Assembly: GCA_900769325.1 (NCBI GenBank)
Contig: CAAGGF010000138.1
Coordinates: 1 to 42,660 of the forward strand
Length of the DNA: 42,660 nt
Origin: Spirochaetia bacterium
GTDB lineage: Bacteria; Spirochaetota; Spirochaetia; Treponematales; Treponemataceae
Direction: 5' to 3'
The position numbers and the translations under genes were made by a program. Positions 34,934 to 42,660 of this stretch are shown here, piece after piece. The notes below the pieces were generated by a model, which searched no databases, was not told where the DNA came from, and saw nothing but the letters and a program-made list of their open reading frames with translations. Each line of letters begins with the position of its first letter. The stretch's first letter is position 1.

Positions 34934-36061
34934 TTATCTTCCCATCTGTGTGTAATTCTTATTTATCCAGTCTTTATAAGAACCGTTTTGAATATGAGAA
35001 ATCCACTCTTCATTTTTTAAATACCATCTGATTGTCGCCAAAAGTCCCTGTTCAAAACTCATTTTACGGTTCCAGCCGAGGCGTGTCTTTGCTTTTGTAC
35101 AATTGATTGCATAACGCTTGTCGTGTCCAGGACGGTCTTTTACATAAACTATAGTTTTTTCAACTTCTTCTTTATTTTTATTAAGTTCAGAAGATGTAAG
35201 TTCAATTACTTTATGAAGAAGTTTGATATTCTGCCATTCATTTTCACCGCCCAAATTCCATTTTTCACCTGCAGGAGAATTATTTACAATCTGCCAGACT
35301 CCCCTGTTGTGGTCTTCAACATAAATCCAGTCGCGGATATTATCGCCTTTTCCGTAAACAGGAAGATTTTTTCCTTCTTTTATGTTAGAAATCATAAGCG
35401 GAAGAAGCTTTTCCGGGAACTGAAATGGTCCATAATTATTTGTACAGTTTGAAAGCGTTACAGGAAGACCATAAGTGTGATAGTAAGCCATCACAAGATG
35501 ATCTGAACTTGCCTTTGAAGAAGAATATGGAGAGCGCGGGTCATAAGGAGTTGTTTCAAGAAAATAACCAGTTTCTCCAAGAGAGCCGTAAACTTCATCT
35601 GTTGATATATGATGAAAAAGAACATCATCTCTTATATTATCTAAAGAACAGTTCCAGTATGAGCGGGCTACATCAAGAAGCGTAAAAGTTCCGTTTACAT
35701 TCGTTTTTATAAAGGCTTCAGGTCCCAAAATCGAACGGTCAACATGACTTTCTGCGGCAAAATGAATTACAGTGTCAATTTCGTACTGTTTAAAAATTCT
35801 TTCAATCTGAACGCGGTCACAAATGTCAGCTTTTTCAAAAAAATATCTTTTTCCGCCGAATTTTTCTTCTACATCTTTTAAAGATTCAAGGTTTCCCGCA
35901 TAAGTTAGAGAATCAACATTGATGACATTACCTGAAAATTCTGCATCAGAAAAAAAATCTGTTCCGCTATTAGAAAGACCAAAAAGATAATGAATGAAAT
36001 TACAGCCGATAAAACCGGCACCACCTGTTACAAGAATATTGTGAAGTTTTCGTTTTCCCAT
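34934..36061 (-). CDS. rfbB: dTDP-glucose 4,6-dehydratase
   Basis: 375 residues, SDR family. GGAGFIGCNFIHYLF gives the NAD-binding glycine motif (about 12-18), the active site has TDEVYG and PYSSSKASSDH (YxxxK), and the C-terminal GEKWNLGGENEWQN is typical. It makes dTDP-4-keto-6-deoxyglucose, the common precursor of L-rhamnose (via RfbC/RfbD) and Fuc4N (via WecE, phase-variable in this window). One base separates it from rfbC. rfbD is not in the window, so the rhamnose path cannot be completed from these genes alone. Confidence 0.95.
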   Translation of the reverse strand: MGKRKLHNILVTGGAGFIGCNFIHYLFGLSNSGTDFFSDAEFSGNVINVDSLTYAGNLESLKDVEEKFGGKRYFFEKADICDRVQIERIFKQYEIDTVIHFAAESHVDRSILGPEAFIKTNVNGTFTLLDVARSYWNCSLDNIRDDVLFHHISTDEVYGSLGETGYFLETTPYDPRSPYSSSKASSDHLVMAYYHTYGLPVTLSNCTNNYGPFQFPEKLLPLMISNIKEGKNLPVYGKGDNIRDWIYVEDHNRGVWQIVNNSPAGEKWNLGGENEWQNIKLLHKVIELTSSELNKNKEEVEKTIVYVKDRPGHDKRYAINCTKAKTRLGWNRKMSFEQGLLATIRWYLKNEEWISHIQNGSYKDWINKNYTQMGR

Positions 36062-36062
36062 T

Positions 36063-36653
36063 TTATTTTCCTATCCATTTACCGTTTAAATCAAAATACC
36101 TGTTTTCAAGATTAAACAGAGAGTGTTTTTTATCTTTTTCTGAAAGATTTACATTCTGCATAATTCCCGGAAGAATTTTTTCCCAGTCGATTGCAATTTT
36201 TTCATCATTCCACATAAGACCGCCTTCGTCTTCGGGGTGGTAAAAATCAGTGCATTTATAAGAAAAAGTTGCACTGTCTGTAAGGACACAAAATCCGTGA
36301 GCAAAGCCTTCCGGGATGTAAAACATATTCTGTTTTTCGCTGTCTAAAATCACGCCGTAATAATCTCCAAATGTAGCACTTCCAAGGCGCAAATCAACTG
36401 CAACATCATAAACTTTTCCTTCAAGTGCACGGACTAATTTTCCTTGAGGATGTTTTGTCTGAAAATGAAGGCCTCGCAAAACATATTTTACAGATTTTGA
36501 CTGATTGTCCTGAACGAATTTCATTTTTAATCCTGCATCAAAAAAATCTTTTTCATTGTATGTTTCAAGAAAATATCCACGATTGTCTCCAAAAATTTTT
36601 GGATAAATCTCATAAAGCCCTTCAATTTCACATTTTTTAAATTCAAATGCCAT
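36063..36653 (-). CDS. rfbC: dTDP-4-dehydrorhamnose 3,5-epimerase
   Basis: 196 residues from the ATG at 36653, which has GGAG 5 nt upstream and matches the usual RfbC start (MAFEFKKCEIEGLYEI). The frame can be opened five codons earlier at a TTG, but that would place the SD inside the gene. Cupin-fold signatures: RGLHFQTKHPQGKLVRAL (catalytic His), DLRLGSATFGDYYGVIL and YIPEGFAHGFCVL. It acts between RfbB and RfbD to make dTDP-L-rhamnose. Short gaps to both neighbours show a single operon. Confidence 0.95.
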   Translation of the reverse strand: MAFEFKKCEIEGLYEIYPKIFGDNRGYFLETYNEKDFFDAGLKMKFVQDNQSKSVKYVLRGLHFQTKHPQGKLVRALEGKVYDVAVDLRLGSATFGDYYGVILDSEKQNMFYIPEGFAHGFCVLTDSATFSYKCTDFYHPEDEGGLMWNDEKIAIDWEKILPGIMQNVNLSEKDKKHSLFNLENRYFDLNGKWIGK

Positions 36654-36672
36654 ATTTTCTCCATTCAAAATT

Positions 36673-37545
36673 TTAATTTTCTGCTATAAATTCCAGGTAT
36701 CTTCCGTAATCAGTTTTATAGCCTTTTGCAAGATTTAAAAGTTCCTGTTTTGAAATCCAGCCGTTTCTGTATGAAATTTCTTCAATACAACCTACATACA
36801 TTCCCTGCCGTTTTTCGATTGTAGCGATAAAATTTGACGCTTCGAGAAGACCGTCGTAAGTTCCCGTATCAAGCCATGCCATTCCTCGGCCTAAAAGTTC
36901 AACTTTAAGATTTTTTCTTGAAAGGTACTCGTTGTTCACGGAAGTAATTTCAATTTCTCCGCGACTGGAAGGTTTTATACTTGATGCGATTTCTACAACT
37001 GAATTATCGTAAAAATAAAGCCCCGGAACTGCATAATTCGATTTTGGTTCTTTCGGTTTTTCTTCAATTCCAAGAACATTTCCCTTTTCATCAAATTCTA
37101 CAACGCCATAAGCTGTAGGATCTTTTACATAATAACCAAAAATTACTGCACCTTTCTGAGTTTTAATTTTTTCTGCAGCATTTTTTAATGTCTGCGTAAA
37201 ACTCTGTCCGTAAAAAATATTATCTCCAAGAACTAAAGCAACATCATCGCCTTTGATAAAATCTTTTCCAACAATGAAAGCATCTGCAAGCCCCCGCGGT
37301 TTATCCTGAACGGCATATTCAAAATGAAGACCAAGCCAAGAACCGTCTCCAAAAAGTTCTTTAAAACATGAAATGTCACGCGGCGTTGAAATAATAAGAA
37401 TTTCACGAATTCCTGAAAGCATTAATACGCTCAAAGGATAATAAATCATCGGTTTATCGTAAAGCGGAAGAATCTGCTTTGAAACCGCTTTTGTAATTGG
37501 ATAAAGCCGAGTTCCAGATCCGCCTGCAAGAATAATTCCTTTCAT
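36673..37545 (-). CDS. rfbA: Glucose-1-phosphate thymidylyltransferase
   Basis: 290 residues from the ATG at 37545, the family start (MKGIILAGGSGTRLYP). An ATG four codons upstream lies just before the GGGAG SD and is less likely. Nucleotidyltransferase motifs GGSGTRLYPITKAVSKQ, DKPMIYYPLS, VLGDNIFYG and EKPKEPKS are complete. It makes dTDP-glucose, the feedstock for rfbB. The leader carries the multi-hairpin element also found before the recombinase gene, suggesting special post-initiation control. Order on the minus strand is rfbA-rfbC-rfbB. Confidence 0.96.
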   Translation of the reverse strand: MKGIILAGGSGTRLYPITKAVSKQILPLYDKPMIYYPLSVLMLSGIREILIISTPRDISCFKELFGDGSWLGLHFEYAVQDKPRGLADAFIVGKDFIKGDDVALVLGDNIFYGQSFTQTLKNAAEKIKTQKGAVIFGYYVKDPTAYGVVEFDEKGNVLGIEEKPKEPKSNYAVPGLYFYDNSVVEIASSIKPSSRGEIEITSVNNEYLSRKNLKVELLGRGMAWLDTGTYDGLLEASNFIATIEKRQGMYVGCIEEISYRNGWISKQELLNLAKGYKTDYGRYLEFIAEN

Positions 37546-37550
37546 TTTAT

Positions 37551-37706
37551 CTCCCATAAAAAGTCAATGAGGAAATATCAATTTCCGATTTGACTTTTTA
37601 TGCTGTTCCGTAATGTAATGAGGAACAGCAATTTATAAGAAAGTTTGCAACGCAAACTTTAGGTAAGATAAAAGCCGCACAATTTCAGTGGTTTTTATCT
37701 TACACT
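37551..37706 (-). repeat. Multi-hairpin leader element, copy B (upstream of rfbA)
   Basis: In transcript (minus) order there are four hairpins. GTAAGATAAAA pairs with TTTTATCTTAC (37693-37703 with 37663-37673). AAAGTTTGC/GCAAACTTT (37640-37660) is an extra hairpin absent from copy A. GCTGTTCC/GGAACAGC (37602-37629) is identical in the two copies, including its 12-nt loop. AAAAAGTCAA/TTGACTTTTT (37558-37599) has an inner GGAAAT/ATTTCC stem. The inner stem differs completely from the GATTGTT/AACAATC of copy A yet still pairs, the mark of a selected RNA fold. It ends at the rfbA SD, GGGAG. Confidence 0.65.
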
Positions 37707-37717
37707 CCTCAAATATA

Positions 37718-38065
37718 TTATTCACATATTTTATAATTTTTCAGCAAAAAATAACAGTCATTTTTAAGATTTTCTTTTTGTTTTGAATTTTCAAAAATTT
37801 TATTCTGATTTTCATCAAGAAAATAAATTTCCCCTTCAAAAATCACGCTTTTTCCCTGAAGCGTAAGAATTTCTTTTTTAACGCTTTCTGACGCATCGAC
37901 AAAAAATTTTCTTCCGTCATCAAGTACAATTCCCGGAAAAATAAAAGGTTCATTCCCGAATGCACAGACAGTTCCCGTAAAAATTTCAGTTTTTTGATTT
38001 TTTGAAAAAGAAAACACATTCATAGAACTAAAAATTAAAAGCACAAAAAAAACTATTTTTTTCAT
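37718..38065 (-). CDS. Small exported hypothetical protein
   Basis: 115 residues from the ATG at 38065, which gives a clean signal peptide (MKKIVFFVLLIFSSMNVFSF) and has AAGG 5 nt upstream. An earlier ATG (38077) overlaps the peptidase stop codon as ATGA and adds four residues. The mature part is a small beta-rich domain (FTGTVCAFGNEPFIFPGIVL, then GKSVIFEGEIYFLDE) that looks like an OB-like barrel. No family is recognised. It lies in the operon with the metallopeptidase and cyclase. Confidence 0.65.
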   Translation of the reverse strand: MKKIVFFVLLIFSSMNVFSFSKNQKTEIFTGTVCAFGNEPFIFPGIVLDDGRKFFVDASESVKKEILTLQGKSVIFEGEIYFLDENQNKIFENSKQKENLKNDCYFLLKNYKICE

Positions 38066-38073
38066 AAGCACCT

Positions 38074-39597
38074 TCATTTTAAAAGCAGATCACTTTCATC
38101 AAAAACAGGCTCAACTCTCTTTACATGATTTTCAGGAACAGGAAAAACTTCTTGACATAAACCACGGCTTTCCTTTTCTTCAAGAAAAACTGAATATTGA
38201 TTAAAATAACCTGATTTTCCTTGCAAAATATCAAGATTTGTCGCGTTCGTTTTTATTAAATATGAAGATGAACTTGAAGAAATAACTTTATAATTAAGAT
38301 TTTCATTTTTTTCCTGAATATCGTCCACAGTATATTGATAAAGATTTTTGTAAACCGAAAAACTGTACGCACTTACAGGAAATTTTTTAGAAGAATATAA
38401 AGTTGCATCATTGTAAACAAAATACGGAATCTCTTTAGTTGCAGGAAATTTTTTTAAATCTATAGCTTTTATATTCAACTTGCATCCAAATGAATCATCA
38501 GAAAATTCTTTATTTAAAGAATAAGATTCATTTTCAAAAAGAATCTGGTAAAAATTTAAAAGTACATCAGAAAAAGTAAAATCATAACCCAAAGTTTCTA
38601 AAGCCTCTGTAATCGATTTTTCATCTACAAAATCATTTTGAGCAATTTCTTTTATAAGTTTTACACCGCCAAAATTTCTTAAAAGATAAGCGCCGAATGC
38701 ATAAGAATTTGCATACGAAATATACACATCACCTGAAGGAAAATAGTCTGAGCCACTTCTCCACTGATAAAAACCAAGCGGATAATAAGCGTTAAAAAAA
38801 TTCAATCTGTTTGCAGGAGCATTTTCCAGAGCAATACCAAGCAAATCTGTAAAAATATCTTCAGAAAGCATTGAAAGCATTTCGTTGTACCATGTAGAAA
38901 CTTTAGAAACTGAACGATTAGAAGAAAGAACCACTTTATTTACAAAATTTTCAAGATGCTGAAATTCGTGAAACAAAGTCTGAAAAGAACCTTCCGGGTC
39001 TTTGTTGAAAAAAAACGAATCTACATTAATGCATTCTGTTTCATTTGAATAATTTGAATCAGTATGAAAATCAAGAGAATGAAAAAATCCATAAACGCCT
39101 CCGGTTTGACTTTCACAGGCATCATTTGCAATATCATAAATGAGAATATTAACTTTTCCATCATATTTTTGAAGCAAATTTGACCACTTAGTATAAGAAA
39201 ATTGATTATTTCCAAAAATCTGAACCTGAACGGGATAAATCCTGTCAAATTCTTCACGCACCTGAGTAAAAACCTCTGAAGAAAGAGGATTTTCCGTCAT
39301 AAAATTTGAATCTTTTTCAACATACCATACATCGCAGTATGTACCTGATTCTTTTAAAACAAAATCTGCACAGAAATTTTTATCGTCCATGTTACTTTTT
39401 ACAGAAATATAAAACGAAGCCTTTTCACCTTTTTGATAAACTTTTTCGTTTGAAAAAAGTTCTGCACTGTTATTCTTTGGGAAATCAGTAACATCTGTAT
39501 TACCAGATGTAAAATTCAAATTTAATAAATCGCAAGCCAAAAACAAAAATGAAAAACAAAGGCAAAAAAAAGCCTTAAAAAAGCTTTTAAAAATCAT
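38074..39597 (-). CDS. Zinc metallopeptidase lipoprotein, M30 (hyicolysin)-like
   Basis: 507 residues from the ATG at 39597. The frame is open to 39690, but that part overlaps the cyclase gene. The chosen ATG has GAGGT just upstream and begins a lipoprotein signal (MIFKSFFKAFFCLCFSFLFLAC). The zinc site is LFHEFQHLENF (HExxH), with a probable third ligand in WYNEMLSMLSEDIF. The layout with an acidic segment and a GFYQWRSGSD stretch fits M30 peptidases of spirochaetes. It is probably an outer-surface or periplasmic protease. It follows the adenylate cyclase by 13 nt, so both are probably transcribed together. Confidence 0.8.
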   Translation of the reverse strand: MIFKSFFKAFFCLCFSFLFLACDLLNLNFTSGNTDVTDFPKNNSAELFSNEKVYQKGEKASFYISVKSNMDDKNFCADFVLKESGTYCDVWYVEKDSNFMTENPLSSEVFTQVREEFDRIYPVQVQIFGNNQFSYTKWSNLLQKYDGKVNILIYDIANDACESQTGGVYGFFHSLDFHTDSNYSNETECINVDSFFFNKDPEGSFQTLFHEFQHLENFVNKVVLSSNRSVSKVSTWYNEMLSMLSEDIFTDLLGIALENAPANRLNFFNAYYPLGFYQWRSGSDYFPSGDVYISYANSYAFGAYLLRNFGGVKLIKEIAQNDFVDEKSITEALETLGYDFTFSDVLLNFYQILFENESYSLNKEFSDDSFGCKLNIKAIDLKKFPATKEIPYFVYNDATLYSSKKFPVSAYSFSVYKNLYQYTVDDIQEKNENLNYKVISSSSSSYLIKTNATNLDILQGKSGYFNQYSVFLEEKESRGLCQEVFPVPENHVKRVEPVFDESDLLLK

Positions 39598-39610
39598 CAA
39601 TACCTCATAT

Positions 39611-42478
39611 TTATTTACTTGTAAGATTAATAATTCCGTCCCAGCCTTCAGGTACTCCATTCTGAATGAAATCGCTGCATTTTTTTGCAAAAATCAAGGC
39701 AGTTTCATCACTCGGATCAAGTTCAGCTGCGCGCATAAAAGCCTTCTGTGCATTCTGGAAATCTTTTTTAAGATAAAGTTCAAGCGCCTCGTGGAAAATG
39801 TCAATCTGTTCAAGTTTTTTATTGGAAAGTTCGCTTTTAAAGCCGATTAAATTGTAAAGCTGAACTGGTGTCGTAATTCCTACAACTCTAACTTTATCTA
39901 CCTTTCTTACGACAAGTTCACCTTTATGAAGGCCGGAATCGACTTCGTTCCATGTTTTATCTGAAATAAGAATTTTTGAACCGTATTGCTTGTTTACACC
40001 TTCAAGACGGCTTGCAAGATTCATGTCGTTTCCCATTGCAGTATAATTCATCTTTCCGGTTGTTCCCATGTTTCCTGCGACCATTTTTCCAGTATTTATA
40101 CCGATTCTAGAATAAAGTCCTTCTGAAAAATATTTTTCAAACCGAGGATCTTTTATATCGTTTTCCATTAAAAATTTTGCATTAAAAGATTCTTCTGCTT
40201 TTTTCATTCCGATTGCAGAAACACAGGCTCTGTATGCGTGATCTTCAAGCGGTAAAGGTGCTCCAAAAAACGAAACAATTGCATCTCCAATGTACTTATC
40301 GATTGTACCCCTGTTATCAAGAATTACATCGCTCAAAACTCCAAGATAATCGTTTAAAATACTTACAAGTTTTTCAGGCGTTACAAGTTCACTGAAAGTT
40401 GAAAATTTTCTGATGTCGGTGAACAAAGCAGTAATATTTTTTTCTTCACCGCCGAGTTTCAACGCTTTTGCAGGATCTTTTATGATTTCGTTTACGACAT
40501 CTTTAGAAACATAAGTTGAAAACGCCTGACGGATGAATTTCTTTTCTTTTGAAGAATGTCTGAAGCGACTTGAAAGCCCCGTAAAATAATTCAGCACTAA
40601 AAGGAAAATCAAGGCACAAAACTGCATGTATTTGCTGAAGAAAACCATCGAACAGAACGGAATCAACATAAGAATCACAGAAAAAACTGCGTACACGATA
40701 TTCTGAGCCTTTAAAGATTTTTTTCTGAATATTAAAAGAAGAATTACAAACACAACGCACGAAAACGAGTAAATCCAGTACCATTCTACAGGAGTAATAA
40801 AATCACGCTGCAAAATCGTGTTCAAAACATTTGCGTGGCATCCGACATTTTCATAGCGGCTTATAAAAGGAGTTGCTCCCATATCAGTTGTACTTGACGC
40901 TGTATTTCCAAGAATACAGAAATTTCCGTCAAGCATAGAAGAAAAGCGTTCGTATTCTTCCTGAAATTCTTTTTTATTCGCCTGAAGTTCAGAAAAACAT
41001 TCTGATGCATGGGAAGAAAAATCGATGTAATCATTCTCTGAAATTTCTCCAGATTCTTTTAATTCAAGAAGGCGGTTTGAAATAGCATTAAAGTAAAAAT
41101 CAGAAGAATCTATAAAATCGTAAAAAAGGGTGTAAAATTCCTTGCGCATAGAAAAATAATTTTCGTATTCTTCCGGTAAAATTCCTTCAACATTCTTTCC
41201 AGAAGAATCAAGACCTTTGCACAAAGACAAAAGATTCTCTTTTTCAGCATTTATTTCCTGGAACAAATAAAGAATTTCATCGATTTTTTCAATATACGGT
41301 AAAGGTCTTCCTTCAGAATCTCGCAGTTCAAAAGAAAAAAGATAGGAAAGATTTTCAGTTATTACATTTTCAAGCATGTCAAGCCGAATTATATCTGAAA
41401 ACGAAATGTGTTTAAAAGAATCAATATAAGGTTTGTGAAGCCAGTTTATAATCATCGCCCCGTTTTCATCGAGCGGAATTTTAATGTCGATTCTGTAATC
41501 TTTTGAAGGAAATTTCGCCTGTTTTAAAGTAAGCGATTTTTTTTCGCGGATTACATTCTGAACATCAAGATAATTTAATAGCGGTGAAAAAACGAGCTGA
41601 CCTAAAAATTTTCCATCAATATCATAAAGAAGTTCTATACGCCGTCTTGAACCGTCAGAATCAACAGTTACATTTGTAAAACCCGCTCCCCTTGCACCTT
41701 TAAAAATCTTTGGAAGTGCCGGACAAAATGCCTGTTCGTCCTGAACTCCGTACATCATCGTAAAAATCTTGTAATTGTTCTTTTTTGTGTAAGATTTTTC
41801 ATCTAAAACATTGTTCCATAAAATTCTTTTCTTTGCATAATCGATATCTTCATCAGAATATTCAATGTTTATATCGCAGATATTTACCGTAAGCCATGCA
41901 TTTCCAAAAAATTCAAGACACTTTGCAAAATATTCATCATTATCGCGGTAAATTTTTCCAGAAAGAAGCGACTGAAGGCTGTTCATAGAATCATCGACGG
42001 CAAGAACTATGCTTTCATCGATTAAATCAGGAATTTCTTTTAAAGAATAATAATTGTTTTTTATTCCGTCCGAAAGCTGATATATTGAAGAACCGATTGA
42101 ATCGTGTGTTTCAATAAGGGCATTTTCAAGAATTTTTTCAACCCCGGAAGGAACGCCTTTACTCGACGGCGAAAGATATTCAATATCGAAAACGGCAGTG
42201 TTAAGATTAAATTCTTTTAATCTTAAAAGCGTATCACCTACAATATCGCGGCTCCACGGCCATTCACCTAAATCCTGAATAGATTTGTTGTCAGCATCCA
42301 AAAGAACGATATTTTTGCTTTCATGAGGACTTTTACAAACCGAAAGGAGCCCGTCGTAAAGCCTATAGTCAAGTTTATCGAAAAAACCTGAAAACTGAAG
42401 AAATGCAATTACGCCTGCAAAAATTATAAAAATAAAAAGGTCAAAATATTTTGTAAAAAAGGAAAATTTTTCTTTCAT
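39611..42478 (-). CDS. CHASE2-type membrane adenylate cyclase
   Basis: 955 residues. TM1 (about 13-32), a large extracytoplasmic CHASE2 domain (about 35-560, with LLDADNKSIQDLGEWPWSR and DGSRRRIEL near its start and middle), and three TM helices (about 570-650). The class III cyclase domain (about 680-870) has metal aspartates in FTDIRKFST and KYIGDAIVSFFGAP, with a Lys before GDA consistent with ATP, and NDMNLASRLEGVNK closing the site. A C-terminal TPR-like helix pair ends the protein (FHEALELYLKKDFQNAQKAF). It makes cAMP in response to a periplasmic signal. No SD is seen; the -10 box lies close to ATG. Confidence 0.92.
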   Translation of the reverse strand: MKEKFSFFTKYFDLFIFIIFAGVIAFLQFSGFFDKLDYRLYDGLLSVCKSPHESKNIVLLDADNKSIQDLGEWPWSRDIVGDTLLRLKEFNLNTAVFDIEYLSPSSKGVPSGVEKILENALIETHDSIGSSIYQLSDGIKNNYYSLKEIPDLIDESIVLAVDDSMNSLQSLLSGKIYRDNDEYFAKCLEFFGNAWLTVNICDINIEYSDEDIDYAKKRILWNNVLDEKSYTKKNNYKIFTMMYGVQDEQAFCPALPKIFKGARGAGFTNVTVDSDGSRRRIELLYDIDGKFLGQLVFSPLLNYLDVQNVIREKKSLTLKQAKFPSKDYRIDIKIPLDENGAMIINWLHKPYIDSFKHISFSDIIRLDMLENVITENLSYLFSFELRDSEGRPLPYIEKIDEILYLFQEINAEKENLLSLCKGLDSSGKNVEGILPEEYENYFSMRKEFYTLFYDFIDSSDFYFNAISNRLLELKESGEISENDYIDFSSHASECFSELQANKKEFQEEYERFSSMLDGNFCILGNTASSTTDMGATPFISRYENVGCHANVLNTILQRDFITPVEWYWIYSFSCVVFVILLLIFRKKSLKAQNIVYAVFSVILMLIPFCSMVFFSKYMQFCALIFLLVLNYFTGLSSRFRHSSKEKKFIRQAFSTYVSKDVVNEIIKDPAKALKLGGEEKNITALFTDIRKFSTFSELVTPEKLVSILNDYLGVLSDVILDNRGTIDKYIGDAIVSFFGAPLPLEDHAYRACVSAIGMKKAEESFNAKFLMENDIKDPRFEKYFSEGLYSRIGINTGKMVAGNMGTTGKMNYTAMGNDMNLASRLEGVNKQYGSKILISDKTWNEVDSGLHKGELVVRKVDKVRVVGITTPVQLYNLIGFKSELSNKKLEQIDIFHEALELYLKKDFQNAQKAFMRAAELDPSDETALIFAKKCSDFIQNGVPEGWDGIINLTSK

Positions 42479-42488
42479 TATGAGAAAA

Positions 42489-42517
42489 ATTGTAGCACAG
42501 AATGTTTATTTTTTCCA
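42489..42517 (-). promoter_or_regulatory. Possible promoter of the cyclase operon
   Basis: On the minus strand an extended -10, TGCTACAAT (-10 at 42489-42494), with a weak -35 TGGAAA 17 bp upstream. Only 10 nt separate the -10 from the ATG, again suggesting a near-leaderless message. Confidence 0.45.
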
Positions 42518-42547
42518 CAATAAAACAGAATTATAAAAAATAGCACT

Positions 42548-42593
42548 AATTCGTAAGCGATTTTGTCCAAAGAATTCGTAAGGGATTTTGTCC
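42548..42593. mobile_element. Left end of an insertion sequence with two 21-bp direct repeats
   Basis: AATTCGTAAGCGATTTTGTCC (written in parts: AATTCGTAAG, CGATTTTGTCC; 42548-42568) is repeated 25 bp later (42573-42593) with a single change. Repeated blocks like this at the end of an element usually bind its transposase. A transposase-like gene begins right after them. The other end lies outside the window. Confidence 0.6.
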
Positions 42594-42607
42594 CTTATAA
42601 TAAAGAG

Positions 42608-42660
42608 GTGAATTATTTGGACGAAAAGAAACTGGAAGTTATGAAGATGGTTGTTAATGG
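42608..42660 (+). CDS. N-terminus of a transposase-like protein (partial)
   Basis: The frame starts at GTG (42608) or TTG (42617) and reads MDEKKLEVMKMVVNG, cut by the window edge. Short helical, charged starts of this kind lead into the helix-turn-helix of many IS transposases. AAAGAGG before TTG (about 9-nt spacing to the codon) makes the TTG the more likely start. Identification as a transposase is inferred from the direct repeats before it; no catalytic motif is visible. Confidence 0.5.
   Translation, partial: MNYLDEKKLEVMKMVVN

Noticed and set aside
671..37706. Leader copies A and B as recombination sites flanking a 37-kb mobile segment
   Set aside because: They are direct repeats, and the segment between them carries argS, secDF, yajC and purC, so excision would be lethal. 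Their position at SDs fits a leader role better.
39598..39690. Longer start for the M30 lipoprotein
   Set aside because: It would overlap the cyclase gene and bury the lipoprotein signal. The ATG at 39597 has its own SD.
1..42660. CRISPR arrays, rRNA and tRNA genes, prophage modules
   Set aside because: No regularly spaced repeats, rRNA-like sequence, tRNA cloverleaf or phage structural genes were seen.

Overview
The window looks like chromosomal DNA of an AT-rich spirochaete, most likely a gut or rumen type Treponema. The reasons are the yajC-secD-secF block next to spirochaete-type hypothetical genes, many lipoproteins with a relaxed spirochaetal lipobox, a CHASE2 adenylate cyclase, a maltose-type ABC transporter, and dense AT-rich coding. 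The genus assignment is inferred; there is no rRNA or tRNA in the window.

Left edge (1-1112): a Mpi-like serine recombinase runs directly into a 5'-truncated Type IIG-like DNA methyltransferase (NPPY motif). It is followed by 450 bp of gene-free DNA that holds a folded leader element, a second hairpin repeat and a strong promoter. Then come two polysaccharide export genes, a Wzz-like chain-length protein and an OPX/Wza-like channel (1113-3679).

Housekeeping block (3698-23087): on the minus strand are an orphan oligopeptide-binding lipoprotein, argS, pgeF, a spirochaete hypothetical gene, secF-secD-yajC, a TPR lipoprotein and a membrane protein. On the plus strand follow a lipoprotein, a lytic transglycosylase and an OmpA-like protein. 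A minus-strand sugar ABC transporter operon (permeases plus binding lipoprotein, no ATPase) closes the block; its promoter overlaps an operator-like dyad.

Glycan locus (23289-31423, plus strand): UDP-glucose dehydrogenase, a GumK-like glycosyltransferase, a WecE aminotransferase broken at a run of ten G, an ArnC/GtrB-like GT2, two ArnE/ArnF-like half-flippases, a GT-C-like membrane protein and a GT4 glycosyltransferase. The dTDP-sugar genes rfbA, rfbC and rfbB (34934-37545, minus) would supply dTDP-4-keto-6-deoxyglucose, the WecE substrate. The most coherent reading is an Arn-like system that puts a Fuc4N-type amino sugar on a lipid carrier, flips it and transfers it outside the membrane. Its donor synthesis would be switched on and off by G-tract slippage; this copy is in the OFF frame.

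Right part (31573-42660): an exported hypothetical protein, an MdoB/LtaS-like phosphotransferase, purC, the rfb operon, a small exported protein, an M30-like metallopeptidase lipoprotein and a large CHASE2 adenylate cyclase. The window ends in the left end of an insertion sequence.

The two least ordinary observations are the G10 contingency tract inside wecE and a multi-hairpin leader shared by the recombinase gene and rfbA. That leader ends exactly at the Shine-Dalgarno sequence in both places.
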